From: Neobacillus thermocopriae
GTDB taxonomy: Bacteria; Bacillota; Bacilli; Bacillales; Cytobacillaceae
Reading direction: 5' to 3'
Assembly: GCF_010975035.1 (NCBI RefSeq)
Contig: NZ_JAAIUV010000005.1
Span: forward strand, 85,653 to 149,652
Length of the DNA stretch: 64,000 nt
Made by a program: the position numbers and the translations under genes
Shown: positions 36,914-45,264 of the stretch, one piece after another
How positions within the stretch are numbered: the first letter of the stretch is position 1
How the letters are laid out: every line of letters begins with the position of its first letter
Notes under the pieces: model-generated
The model's input: only the letters and a program-made list of their open reading frames with translations
The model's database searches: none
What the model was told of the DNA's origin: nothing

Positions 36914-38782
36914 ATGAAAGCATGGGTTCCTATCACATCCGGTTTATTAGCTGGATTTTTAGCAGCAACCATCTCCTTCGGCAACTTTTCCTCTCGGACG
37001 GAGAATAAAACCGTTTCAGGCAGTACGAAGAGTGATGCGGAAAAAGTGTATGTACCATTTGGAAAACAAGATGAATACTACTTATTTGCATCTGGTGGCC
37101 ATTCCGGACAAATGTTTATTTATGGAGTACCATCCATGCGCCATATTCGTACTGTACCTGTCTTTTCACCGGATTCTGCAACTGGTTACGGATTTGACGA
37201 ACATTCTAAGAAAATGATGGGGGATTATACGTGGGGTGACCTTCATCACCCGGCATTCTCTGAAACGAATGGAGACTATGACGGCAAATATATGTTTGCA
37301 ACCGATGTTGGAAACAGCCGTGCAGCCGTTATGGATCTAAAAACCTTTACTGTTAAAGACATTATTAATGTTCCAAATACAAGTGGTCCGCACTGTGCAG
37401 CCTTTGTTACAGAGAACACAGAGTACTTGTTCCTACCAACCCGCTTTTCCGTTCCCCTAGGATCCAAGTACGAACCACTTGATGATTATAGCAAAAAATA
37501 TCGAGGAGTCATGTCAGCGGTAACATTTGATGAGAAAAATACAAAGCTAAACATTGAATATCAAGTTGCCTTACCGCCTTGGTCCTATGACCTTTCTGAT
37601 GCCGGTAAAAAAGTGTCCGCTGATTGGGCCGTAATGACCACCTATAATACGGAAGAAGCGACAACAAATTTGGAAATTAACGCCTCACAAGCTGACCGTG
37701 ACTATATTGTTCTTTTTAATTGGAAGGAACTAGCGAAAATGGTTAAGGACGGACAATATGAAGAAATAGATGGACAAAAAATGATTTTTCCCGAAAAGCA
37801 TAAAGGTGGCATTTATTTAGTACCAGTCGCAAAGTCACCGCACGGCGTGGACGTTACTCCAGACGGTAAGTACTTCATCGCATCTGGTAAATTGGCTCCC
37901 GCGTTAACAGTATTCTCATTCGAAAAAGCATTTAAGGCTATTGAACATAAAGAATTTGCTGGAGACCGTAATGGCATACCCATTCTAAAATACGAATCAG
38001 TGATGGAACGCGAAGTCAATCCTGAAAATGCACTCGGACCACTCCATACGCAATTTGATGACCAAGGCATGGCTTATACAACGATGTTTATTTCTTCTGA
38101 AGTCGTGAAGTGGGATCCTAAGACTGGAAAAACATTAGATCGCGTGCCTGTACAATATTCTCCTGGTCACTCTGTATCGGCTGAAGGAGACACCGTATCT
38201 CCAGATGGGAAATGGCTTGTAGCATTAAATAAAATTGCAAAAGATAGCTACTTGTCTGTTGGACCTTCTCATCCTGAATCAATGCAATTAATTGATATTA
38301 GTGGCAAGATGAAGGTCATTCAATCTGTTCCAGTCAATCCTGAGCCACATTATGCACAAATGATTAAAGCCGACAAAATTAAAACAATTGAAGTGTATGA
38401 AAAAGACGAGAAAAACCAAAATGCCATTTACAAACAAGAGCAGGCTAAAATCGTTCGCAACGGTAATAAGGTCGATGTATATGGTATTGCAATGCGCTCC
38501 AAATTTATCTTTGATGTCAAATCAAAACGTCCAGATGTCATCGAAGTGAATGAGGGCGACGAAGTCACCATCCATTTGACCAATATTGATTTCGATGAAG
38601 ATATCACTCATGGTTTTGCAATCAACAGTTATAACTTGAATATCGAGGTGCAGCCTGGTCAAACCAATACCGTCAAATTTAAAGCAGATAAAGCAGGTAC
38701 ATTCCCTATTTACTGTACTAACTTCTGCTCTGCCTTGCACCAAGAGATGACGGGTTACTTCCTAGTAAAACCAAAACAATAA
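36914..38782 (+). CDS. nosZ: Nitrous oxide reductase, clade II (Sec-type)
   Basis: Reduces N2O to N2 at a copper-sulfide CuZ site with a CuA electron entry centre. The start at 36914 (MKAWVPITSGLLAGFLAA) follows GGGGTG and gives 622 residues. The N-terminal hydrophobic segment has no twin-arginine motif, so export is by Sec, a clade II trait. All seven CuZ histidines are visible: 111 and 112 (DLHHPAFSE), 160 (SGPHCA), 310 (SPHGVD), 378 (PLHTQF), 419 (SPGHSV), 479 (EPHYAQ). The C-terminal cupredoxin has CuA ligands His566 and YCTNFCSALHQEM (Cys601, Cys605, His609, Met612). It should be catalytically competent. Confidence 0.97.
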   Translation: MKAWVPITSGLLAGFLAATISFGNFSSRTENKTVSGSTKSDAEKVYVPFGKQDEYYLFASGGHSGQMFIYGVPSMRHIRTVPVFSPDSATGYGFDEHSKKMMGDYTWGDLHHPAFSETNGDYDGKYMFATDVGNSRAAVMDLKTFTVKDIINVPNTSGPHCAAFVTENTEYLFLPTRFSVPLGSKYEPLDDYSKKYRGVMSAVTFDEKNTKLNIEYQVALPPWSYDLSDAGKKVSADWAVMTTYNTEEATTNLEINASQADRDYIVLFNWKELAKMVKDGQYEEIDGQKMIFPEKHKGGIYLVPVAKSPHGVDVTPDGKYFIASGKLAPALTVFSFEKAFKAIEHKEFAGDRNGIPILKYESVMEREVNPENALGPLHTQFDDQGMAYTTMFISSEVVKWDPKTGKTLDRVPVQYSPGHSVSAEGDTVSPDGKWLVALNKIAKDSYLSVGPSHPESMQLIDISGKMKVIQSVPVNPEPHYAQMIKADKIKTIEVYEKDEKNQNAIYKQEQAKIVRNGNKVDVYGIAMRSKFIFDVKSKRPDVIEVNEGDEVTIHLTNIDFDEDITHGFAINSYNLNIEVQPGQTNTVKFKADKAGTFPIYCTNFCSALHQEMTGYFLVKPKQ

Positions 38783-38875
38783 ACAACAGTTTCAGTTCCC
38801 ATCCCTCCAGTGTATGAACAAGATGGGAACTGCCCTATCCTATTTGGGATTTTCACTATAAGAGGAGTGGTAAGC

Positions 38876-39451
38876 TTGAACGTCCGCAATAAAGATTTGT
38901 CTAGTACCTCTTCCATAATCATTGTAGTTTCAGCTATTTTGCTTGTCGTCTCCATCTTTTTCCCATGGTGGAAAATGATTTTTTTTGCACCACAATATCC
39001 AGAAGGTCTGAATATCATTGTTTATCCTTATAAACTCGAAGGAGAAATCGATATCGTTAACGGCCTGAACCATTACATCGGAATGGCCAATTTTAGTGAA
39101 AAAACCTTTCCTGAATTAACTTATTTGCCTTATATTGTCAGCGGATATGCCTTCCTAACAATAATAACCGCCATTCTTAGGAAGAAATTATTTCTTTACG
39201 GATTAATCTGCTTATATGTTTTAGGCGGTGCATTAGGGGTCTGGGATCTTCGAAAAGCACTTCGCCAATTCGGAATGAATCTAAGCCCTACGGCACCCAT
39301 TAAGATTGAGCCATTTATTCCGCCCATTATTGGGGAGAACACCGTTGCCAATTTTGTAACAAATAGTGTACTCGGACTAGGGGCCTATCTTCTCATTGTC
39401 GCTTTTATTCTATTGCTCATTCCGTTATGGAAGGATCGAAAGACAAAATGA
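38876..39451 (+). CDS. nosB: NosB-like integral membrane protein (TTG start)
   Basis: 191-residue membrane protein with four hydrophobic segments (about residues 12-32, 88-108, 113-132, 163-184) and an extracytoplasmic loop after the first. A TTG at 38876 stands 5 nt after GAGGAGTGG; the longer upstream frame has no ribosome site. Position after nosZ and before nosD is that of NosB in clade II clusters; the exact role of NosB is not established. Assignment rests mainly on context and topology. Confidence 0.75.
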   Translation: MNVRNKDLSSTSSIIIVVSAILLVVSIFFPWWKMIFFAPQYPEGLNIIVYPYKLEGEIDIVNGLNHYIGMANFSEKTFPELTYLPYIVSGYAFLTIITAILRKKLFLYGLICLYVLGGALGVWDLRKALRQFGMNLSPTAPIKIEPFIPPIIGENTVANFVTNSVLGLGAYLLIVAFILLLIPLWKDRKTK

Positions 39452-40791
39452 AAAAAATTACGCTCCTATTAATCTTTTTCTCTCTTATCTTGATAAGCAA
39501 TCCAGAGGAATATGAAGCCTCTAATCATCTACAGTCACTTATCGACTCCATGGAAGAAGGAGCAGTATTAAAGCTGGGAAACAAGACATATGAGGGCAAT
39601 ATTGTTATTAATAAAAGACTTACGATTATTGGTTCAAAACATACGGTCATTAAAGGAGACGGGACCAGCAATGTCATTTCCATCAAAGCACCAGGAGTAA
39701 AACTACGTCATCTTACTGTCATTCATGGTGGTATGAATCGTAATACAGCTGAAGAGTATGCGGCCATTAAAATTCATACAAACCATAATGTCATTGAACA
39801 TGTTAAAATCCGTGACTCCTATCATGGTATTTACTTGAGCCAGGCCCATCATAATACGATTCAATACAATGACATTAAAGGGATGGGCAAAGGTAAAATT
39901 GCTGCGCAAGGTAATGGACTACACATTTATTATGCTAACAACAATCTACTTGCCCACAACAAGATCGAGGGCACACGTGATGGCATGTTCTTTGACTATG
40001 CAAACCGAAACAAAAGTTATGATAACCATATCAGCCATACAAGATATGGCTTGCACTATATGTATTCCGATGAGAATATTTTTAAACGTAATATATTTAC
40101 TATGAATCAAGGCGGAGCAGCCATCATGAACTCGAATCGTCTTAAACTGAAAGACAACCAATTTCTCATCAATTATGGCAATCAATCTTTTGGGCTTCTA
40201 CTATTGCAGGCAAATGAAAACAACATTGAAAATAATATGTTTTATTTGAACCAGAGAGGTCTGTATATTGATCAGTCCACTAAAAATATCATTAAAAACA
40301 ACAAGATTATTGAAAACGAGATTGGTATTGAGCTTTGGGCCAGTTCCAATGAACAAATTTTTACATTGAATAAAATCTATGAAAATACCATACCTGCAGC
40401 CCTCATTGGTGGTAAAGGAGAAAGCAATGCTTGGAGCAAAGACGGCAAAGGCAATGATTGGGGCACTTTTTTCCCTCTCACTGATCTTGACCAAAACGGT
40501 ATCGGAGATTTTCCAATAACATACTATTCTTCACTCCATCAACTGTTAGAAAAGCAGGAATTAACCAATCTATTTTTAAAAAGCCATGCTATTACCATCT
40601 ATGAAAAAATTAATGCTGCTTTAAATGACAATGAGGTTATGTTCAAAGATCCACATCCACTTGTACAGAGAAAGAGGAACCACTCATTCATCCTGGTTGC
40701 TGTCCTAAGTTTATTGGCCGTGATTCTCATAAAGGGGAGACATCCATATGCATTACATTTGGAAAGAATGGAAGGAAAACATAAGAGGTAA
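39448..40791 (+). CDS. nosD: NosD copper-cluster maturation protein
   Basis: 447-residue extracytoplasmic beta-helix protein working with the NosFY ABC transporter in CuZ assembly. The start at 39448 overlaps the nosB stop as ATGA. A signal peptide (MKKITLLLIFFSLILIS) is followed by parallel beta-helix repeats rich in N and H: IKGDGTSNVISIKAPGVKL, HHNTIQYNDIKGMGKG, RNKSYDNHISHTRYGLHYMY. A C-terminal membrane segment (SFILVAVLSLLAVILIKG) anchors it. NosD repeats and NosF/NosY neighbours make the call firm. Confidence 0.93.
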   Translation: MKKITLLLIFFSLILISNPEEYEASNHLQSLIDSMEEGAVLKLGNKTYEGNIVINKRLTIIGSKHTVIKGDGTSNVISIKAPGVKLRHLTVIHGGMNRNTAEEYAAIKIHTNHNVIEHVKIRDSYHGIYLSQAHHNTIQYNDIKGMGKGKIAAQGNGLHIYYANNNLLAHNKIEGTRDGMFFDYANRNKSYDNHISHTRYGLHYMYSDENIFKRNIFTMNQGGAAIMNSNRLKLKDNQFLINYGNQSFGLLLLQANENNIENNMFYLNQRGLYIDQSTKNIIKNNKIIENEIGIELWASSNEQIFTLNKIYENTIPAALIGGKGESNAWSKDGKGNDWGTFFPLTDLDQNGIGDFPITYYSSLHQLLEKQELTNLFLKSHAITIYEKINAALNDNEVMFKDPHPLVQRKRNHSFILVAVLSLLAVILIKGRHPYALHLERMEGKHKR

Positions 40792-41545
40792 AGGACTGTG
40801 GCTGTCAGTAAGCATTATTGTACTGCTCTCTCTTATTATTCTGATCCGCTTCGCCAGCCATCCCCTTGATCATGGGTTCTATATTCTACTAATCAATTTG
40901 TTTGATACAATTGTTTATTTTATTCCAATTTTGTGCTTGTTTATTGGCGCATTCTCAATTTTTCAAGAAAAAGAACAAAAAACATTAATTATGTTACTAA
41001 CAAAAAAAGACCATTACGCCAGTTTTTTAGCAAAAAAAATCCTTGGGATTAGTGTGGTCGTTCTTTTGCCGCTTTTAGCCTGGTTTTTCTTGTATCTCCT
41101 TTTATTGAAATTTCAGTTCCAGCTTGACATTAAAAGTTATCTGATTTTTATTTTAAGCATTCTTTTGATGTCAGTGTTGTTTTTGCAAGTGGGTGCCGCA
41201 ATCGGCAGTTTTAGTCGCTCAAGGATGCAAATTATCGGCCATACAATTTTTATATGGTTTTACTTTTTCTTTTTGCACGATTTTATCCTACTATCTCTAT
41301 TACCACATATCACCAACGAAAATGTAAAAGTTTTTTCCACTTTCTACTTTTTAAATCCATTGCAAGCAATACGGATATTTTTAGAAACGAGCATGGAGGT
41401 TTATTCGTTTAGCCACATGTCAAGGCTCCTGCAGGAATTTATGTGGACAGAACCTTCAGCCTTCCTAGTTGGTAATTTTGCATTCTGGATGGTTGGATCG
41501 TTTGCCAGTGCAGTATTCTTTAACAGGAAGGATGTTCATGAGTGA
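40748..41545 (+). CDS. nosY: NosY ABC transporter permease
   Basis: 265-residue ABC-2-type permease with six hydrophobic segments. Starts at 40748, overlapping the nosD end by 44 nt, with GGGGAGA upstream. The cytoplasmic loop FQEKEQKTLIMLLTKKDHYA after the second segment is the usual contact with the ATPase. Partner of NosF; the NosDFY complex is needed for the CuZ centre, probably for sulfur or copper delivery, by family knowledge. Confidence 0.9.
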   Translation: MHYIWKEWKENIRGKGLWLSVSIIVLLSLIILIRFASHPLDHGFYILLINLFDTIVYFIPILCLFIGAFSIFQEKEQKTLIMLLTKKDHYASFLAKKILGISVVVLLPLLAWFFLYLLLLKFQFQLDIKSYLIFILSILLMSVLFLQVGAAIGSFSRSRMQIIGHTIFIWFYFFFLHDFILLSLLPHITNENVKVFSTFYFLNPLQAIRIFLETSMEVYSFSHMSRLLQEFMWTEPSAFLVGNFAFWMVGSFASAVFFNRKDVHE

Positions 41546-42222
41546 TGATCAAAGTAGAAAAATTAAGTCAATCTTTTGGAAGAAAGCAAGTATTGAAATC
41601 TGTTGACCTTCACATCGACCGTCGTGAAATCTGTGCCCTCGTTGGCCGCAATGGAGCCGGAAAATCTACGTTTATCCAAAGCTTGGTTGGACTTTTGCCG
41701 GTAAAACAAGGCTCAATTACCATCAATGGGGCGTTCGTTTCTCATAAAACCCATCACTGGAAAAAAGTCATTTCGTATTTGCCAGAAAAATTTATGCTAT
41801 ATCCCCATTTGACTGGATTAGAAAATTTAACTTTTTTTGCTGAAACTATTTCAAAAATAGCTGATACCGAGAGAATGAAGCAGGTGCTCATGTCCGTACG
41901 TTTATGGGATGACCGTAACATGCAGGTCAAACATTATTCCAAAGGGATGCTTCAACGGCTCGGACTGGCAATCACTCTTTACCAAAATTCAGATATTCTC
42001 ATTCTCGATGAACCAACGAGCGGGATTGACCCAATGGGCAGAAAAGAAATTTTAGAGGTGTTAAAATCTCTACAAAATAAAACCATTTTACTTTCCTCCC
42101 ATCACATAGACGAAATAAAACAAATTTGCACTCATGTTGCTTATCTAAATGATGGTAAAATAAAGAAATATAAAGTAAGAGAATTTTTAGATAAGTACTG
42201 CCTAGGAGGTATAGAAGTATGA
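41545..42222 (+). CDS. nosF: NosF ABC transporter ATPase
   Basis: About 225-residue ATPase. Walker A GRNGAGKSTF (~residue 35), signature YSKGMLQRLGLA (~132), Walker B ILILDEPTSGIDPMG (~150), and switch His in LLSSHHIDEIKQ. The ATG at 41545 overlaps the nosY stop by one base; a GTG three bases earlier is equally possible. Tight overlap with both neighbours indicates a fixed NosF:NosY ratio. Confidence 0.92.
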   Translation: MIKVEKLSQSFGRKQVLKSVDLHIDRREICALVGRNGAGKSTFIQSLVGLLPVKQGSITINGAFVSHKTHHWKKVISYLPEKFMLYPHLTGLENLTFFAETISKIADTERMKQVLMSVRLWDDRNMQVKHYSKGMLQRLGLAITLYQNSDILILDEPTSGIDPMGRKEILEVLKSLQNKTILLSSHHIDEIKQICTHVAYLNDGKIKKYKVREFLDKYCLGGIEV

Positions 42223-43121
42223 AAAAACGGATGGTGTTGGCTTTACTGCTTGTCATGGCACTCATGACGGCCTGTAGTTCAGGTTCTGAATATCACATTA
42301 AAGTGACGAAAGATGTCTATTTCGAAGCTGGAAAAAACTCTACTATTGAGATTAAAGTAACAGAAGATGGGAAAGCGGTAGAAGGCTTAACCATTAAAGC
42401 CTTATTATCAATGAAAAATATGGCCCATGGAACAAGTGAGGTCAAATTCACAGATAAAGGAAATGGAATTTACTTCGGTGAGGCGGACTTATCCATGAGT
42501 GGAAAATACGAAGCAGCATTTATAATAGAAAAGAATGGTAAAAAAACGGAAAAAGTAATTGAAATAGAAGTGAAGAAGGCGGAAGGTGTAGCCAAAATTA
42601 ACGGAGAATGGATTACCAAAGAAGAGATCAATTTTTATAAGTTGATTAATCAGCTACAATTGGAAATGAACCGTGAGACAGCCCGAAAAAATTACTCCGG
42701 AGAGAAATTGAAAGAAGAATTAGCCTACTTAGATTCTCAAAAAACTATTATTGAAGATCAAAACCAATTGTTAACCCAAATCATCCGCCTTCGTTCAATG
42801 GCGGTACTTGCCCAAGAGAAAGGACACAAGGCAACAAACGAAGAAGTAGAAGAAGCGATTAGGAAACTGCGCGGCCAATATTCCCAGTTCGAGTCGGCCA
42901 CGAACATGATTAAAGAATATGGAGAAGAAAAATTTTGGGCAACAGAACGTGAACACTATAAAATGATCGTCCTTTCCCAAAAAATTCAAAAAGACCTAAT
43001 CGTCAAAATTAAAAAAGAAAACCCTTCCTATGGGGAACAAGAAATCTACTATCAAGCCCAAAAACAATACGAAAAACTCCTCATCTCCCAAGTCAATACC
43101 TTAAAAATCGAGATCTTATGA
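42219..43121 (+). CDS. Lipoprotein with YtkA-like domain and SurA-N-like domain, end of nos operon
   Basis: 300-residue lipoprotein: signal peptide with lipobox LMTACSSG (Cys20). Residues ~25-115 are an Ig-like YtkA/FixH-type domain; its MKNMAHGTSEVKF segment offers Met, Met and His as a possible copper site. From ~116 a SurA/PrsA N-terminal-like helical chaperone domain begins (VAKINGEWITKEEINFY), but no parvulin catalytic domain follows. The ATG overlaps the nosF stop as ATGA with AGGAGG upstream, so it belongs to the operon. It may replace NosL as copper chaperone or help fold NosZ; this is inference. Confidence 0.8.
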   Translation: MKKRMVLALLLVMALMTACSSGSEYHIKVTKDVYFEAGKNSTIEIKVTEDGKAVEGLTIKALLSMKNMAHGTSEVKFTDKGNGIYFGEADLSMSGKYEAAFIIEKNGKKTEKVIEIEVKKAEGVAKINGEWITKEEINFYKLINQLQLEMNRETARKNYSGEKLKEELAYLDSQKTIIEDQNQLLTQIIRLRSMAVLAQEKGHKATNEEVEEAIRKLRGQYSQFESATNMIKEYGEEKFWATEREHYKMIVLSQKIQKDLIVKIKKENPSYGEQEIYYQAQKQYEKLLISQVNTLKIEIL

Positions 43122-43125
43122 TCTT

Positions 43126-43170
43126 ACAAATAAAAGGAAAATGGTACCTAACACCTTTTTCCTTTTTATT
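43126..43170 (+). terminator. nos operon terminator
   Basis: AATAAAAGGAAAA pairs with TTTTTCCTTTTTATT; inner GGT/ACC adds pairs. AT-rich but long, directly after the last nos gene. Confidence 0.6.
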
Positions 43171-43390
43171 GCAAGATATGTAAATTTATTTTTTAACTTT
43201 GGAAATAAACTAGCACACGGCCTTGGCAGTAAGATGACTTTTCTATCCACTTTAGAATCTCCGACTCTACGTAGTTTCCGTTCATTCTTTGGAGCGTTTC
43301 CGTCCATAAAGCCGCCTGAAAGTAACAAAATCATACCAGAAAAATTATACCTCTCAATCGTTAATCATCTAGGCAAATACCTCGCCATTC
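43171..43390. other. Spacer after the nos operon with an unassigned minus-strand reading frame
   Basis: The minus strand can encode MDGNAPKNERKLRRVGDSKV and on to KNKFTYLAIKR. The RKLRRVGDSK portion resembles the start of AbrB/MazE swapped-hairpin domains, but the rest does not, and no ribosome site is seen. Probably non-coding or a relic. Confidence 0.25.
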
Positions 43391-44245
43391 TTATAAAACT
43401 TCTAAAATAGCCTTGCCCACTCCACTTTCGTCATTTGTATCCGTCACCCAATCACAAAGTGACTTAATGCCAGGGCTTGCATTCCCCATTGCTACTGCCC
43501 GACCAGCTTTTTCAAACATAGATACATCATTGAAATTATCGCCTATTGCCATCGTTTCAGACAGAGAAATACCTCTTGCATTCACAAACGCCTCTAAGGC
43601 AATTCCTTTTTGGGCATTTCGATGAGTGATTTCAATATTTTCAACGCCTGATTTCGTCACATTCAGATCTTCTAATTCTTTTAGGGACTCGCTTGCAGCT
43701 TTCAATTTGTCCATGTCAAAGGAAAATGCCAGAAACTTATAGATTCGAAATTCATCATTATTAAAAAGAGTTTCATAATCATCTATAGGATGAACTAAAC
43801 CATCCCTCCGTCTGGCTTCTGCTTTTTGTCTAACAAATTCAGGATCGACCTCAGGATTGGCGGTAACAACAATGTCCACAAGTATCGAAACGGCCTTTTC
43901 AAGATCGACCGAGTAGGTCCCTTTATCCGTATAGACTTCAAAGTAAATATCCATTTCCTCCAGTTTTGCCGCTACTTCACGAGCCACCTGCTTGCTAATT
44001 GGAGTTGCTGAAATTACCTCCCCCTCTTTAGAACGCACTTCTGCACCATTAACACAAATAATCGGGCAAGTTATTCCCTTTTTGTTAAGGACATAAGTTG
44101 CCTCCTGATAAGACCTGCCAGTAGCTACGACAACCTCAACCCCAGCTTTCTGTGCCTTTAAGATTGCTGCTTTATTCTCCTCACTAATTTGCTGCATTGA
44201 ATTTAATAATGTTCCATCCATATCGGTTGCTATACATTTTATCAT
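43391..44245 (-). CDS. Cof-type HAD-IIB sugar phosphatase
   Basis: 284-residue haloacid-dehalogenase phosphatase. The ATG at 44245 (MIKCIATDMDGTLLNSMQ) follows AAGGTG. Catalytic DMDGT at residue 8, Thr motif VVATGRSYQ at ~42, Lys in the cap-proximal region, and GDNFNDVSMFEKAG (~235) supplying the Mg ligands. The large alpha/beta C2B cap between ~80 and 190 makes it IIB (YwpJ, YkrA, YidA type). Substrate not predictable. It converges on the nos operon. Confidence 0.88.
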   Translation of the reverse strand: MIKCIATDMDGTLLNSMQQISEENKAAILKAQKAGVEVVVATGRSYQEATYVLNKKGITCPIICVNGAEVRSKEGEVISATPISKQVAREVAAKLEEMDIYFEVYTDKGTYSVDLEKAVSILVDIVVTANPEVDPEFVRQKAEARRRDGLVHPIDDYETLFNNDEFRIYKFLAFSFDMDKLKAASESLKELEDLNVTKSGVENIEITHRNAQKGIALEAFVNARGISLSETMAIGDNFNDVSMFEKAGRAVAMGNASPGIKSLCDWVTDTNDESGVGKAILEVL

Positions 44246-44319
44246 GTTGTCACCTTCCGTTCTTTTTTCTATAGTTGCCATTGTATCACGAGTAATTGGA
44301 GATTTTCACCAAATCCGTT

Positions 44320-44991
44320 TCAAACAGATAGATACTTACTACCCTCTCTGAAACTAAGCGGAGCCAATTTCTGATGAGCCATAAATTTTTTAACCGAATC
44401 TGGATTTGTTTTTGAGTATTCTCTCAATGCCCATCCAATTGCTTTTTGAATAAAAAATTCCTTGCTATCCGCATTTTGCCGTATGTATTGATAAAGCAGT
44501 TCTTCATTCGTATTTTCTTTATATTTTAATTGAAATAAAATAGCGGCTCGCCTTAGCCATATATGGTCACTAATTGCCCATCCACTAATGGTTTCTTCAA
44601 TGACCTCAGGATACTTGCTGGCGATGGCACCGACAGCTTTTGGCCCTAGCACATCCACCGTATCCCACCAGGATTTGCTCATAATAAGTCGTTCGATAAA
44701 TCGCAAATCCTCCTTAATTAATTTTTTCAGTGATTTTTCAATATAATCTAATGCAGCATATTGAAATTCCCGTTCATCCAGTTTCCACAACTCCATAACA
44801 AATTCCTGGTTAAATGGTTCTTTCAATATTCCCGTTTCACGAAAAAAATGCTTTTCTATTTCCCGTCTTTTTTGAGACTTTATCCCAAAGAATTTAAAAT
44901 GATTCTTCATATAATTTTCCATGTGAATGGCATTTTGCTCATTGCGATTTTCTTCAAACATTTTTCTTAACGTGAGAATAGAAGATTCCAC
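44320..44991 (-). CDS. AlkD-like DNA alkylation repair protein (GTG start)
   Basis: 223-residue HEAT-repeat protein of the DNA-glycosylase AlkD family, which removes N3- and N7-alkylpurines. GTG at 44991 has GAGGAG 6 nt upstream. Conserved stretches: KFFGIKSQKRREIEKHFF, LMSKSWWDTVDVLGPKAVG with the catalytic-region Trp and Asp, and FIQKAIGWALREYSKTNPD. Function is well supported at family level. Confidence 0.88.
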   Translation of the reverse strand: MESSILTLRKMFEENRNEQNAIHMENYMKNHFKFFGIKSQKRREIEKHFFRETGILKEPFNQEFVMELWKLDEREFQYAALDYIEKSLKKLIKEDLRFIERLIMSKSWWDTVDVLGPKAVGAIASKYPEVIEETISGWAISDHIWLRRAAILFQLKYKENTNEELLYQYIRQNADSKEFFIQKAIGWALREYSKTNPDSVKKFMAHQKLAPLSFREGSKYLSV

Positions 44992-45073
44992 ATTAATCTC
45001 CTCCAATTTTTGGATACATAAAACTATCGTACCATGCCAAACTAACATTATTCCAATGTAAAGGAGAAGAAAA

Positions 45074-45229
45074 ATGACAAAAAAATATAATACAGGCAGT
45101 CATAATCAAAATTCACCTCGTGCTAGTCAAGCGGAAGCAGAATTTGCCACTGAATTTGTCAGCGGTGACAACAGTAAAGGGAATAAGCATAATAAAGATC
45201 AACAAAGTAAAACTAATCCACAAAAATAA
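45074..45229 (+). CDS. sspE: Gamma-type small acid-soluble spore protein (short)
   Basis: 51-residue protein, MTKKYNTGSHNQNSPRASQA, then EAEFATEFVSGDNSKGNKHN, then a KDQQSKTNPQK tail. AKGEGA-type ribosome site AAGGAGAAG stands 4-5 nt before the ATG. The AEFATEF segment, the Asn/Gln/Ser/Lys-rich composition and absence of Cys and Trp match gamma SASP (SspE), an amino acid store degraded on germination. It has only one AEFATEF unit, where most SspE have two. A strong terminator overlaps its stop. Confidence 0.8.
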   Translation: MTKKYNTGSHNQNSPRASQAEAEFATEFVSGDNSKGNKHNKDQQSKTNPQK

Positions 45230-45262
45230 AAGTGCCGGGAAAGCTATTTCCCGGCACTTTTA
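45228..45262. terminator. Bidirectional terminator after the sspE-like gene
   Basis: AAAAGTGCCGGGAAA pairs with TTTCCCGGCACTTTT around 4 nt, a 15-bp perfect stem shared with the convergent ATPase gene. Confidence 0.93.
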
Positions 45263-45264
45263 AG

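Noticed and set aside
39946..40185. 79-codon frame antisense to nosD
   Set aside because: Mirrors the beta-helix repeats of nosD; no independent support.
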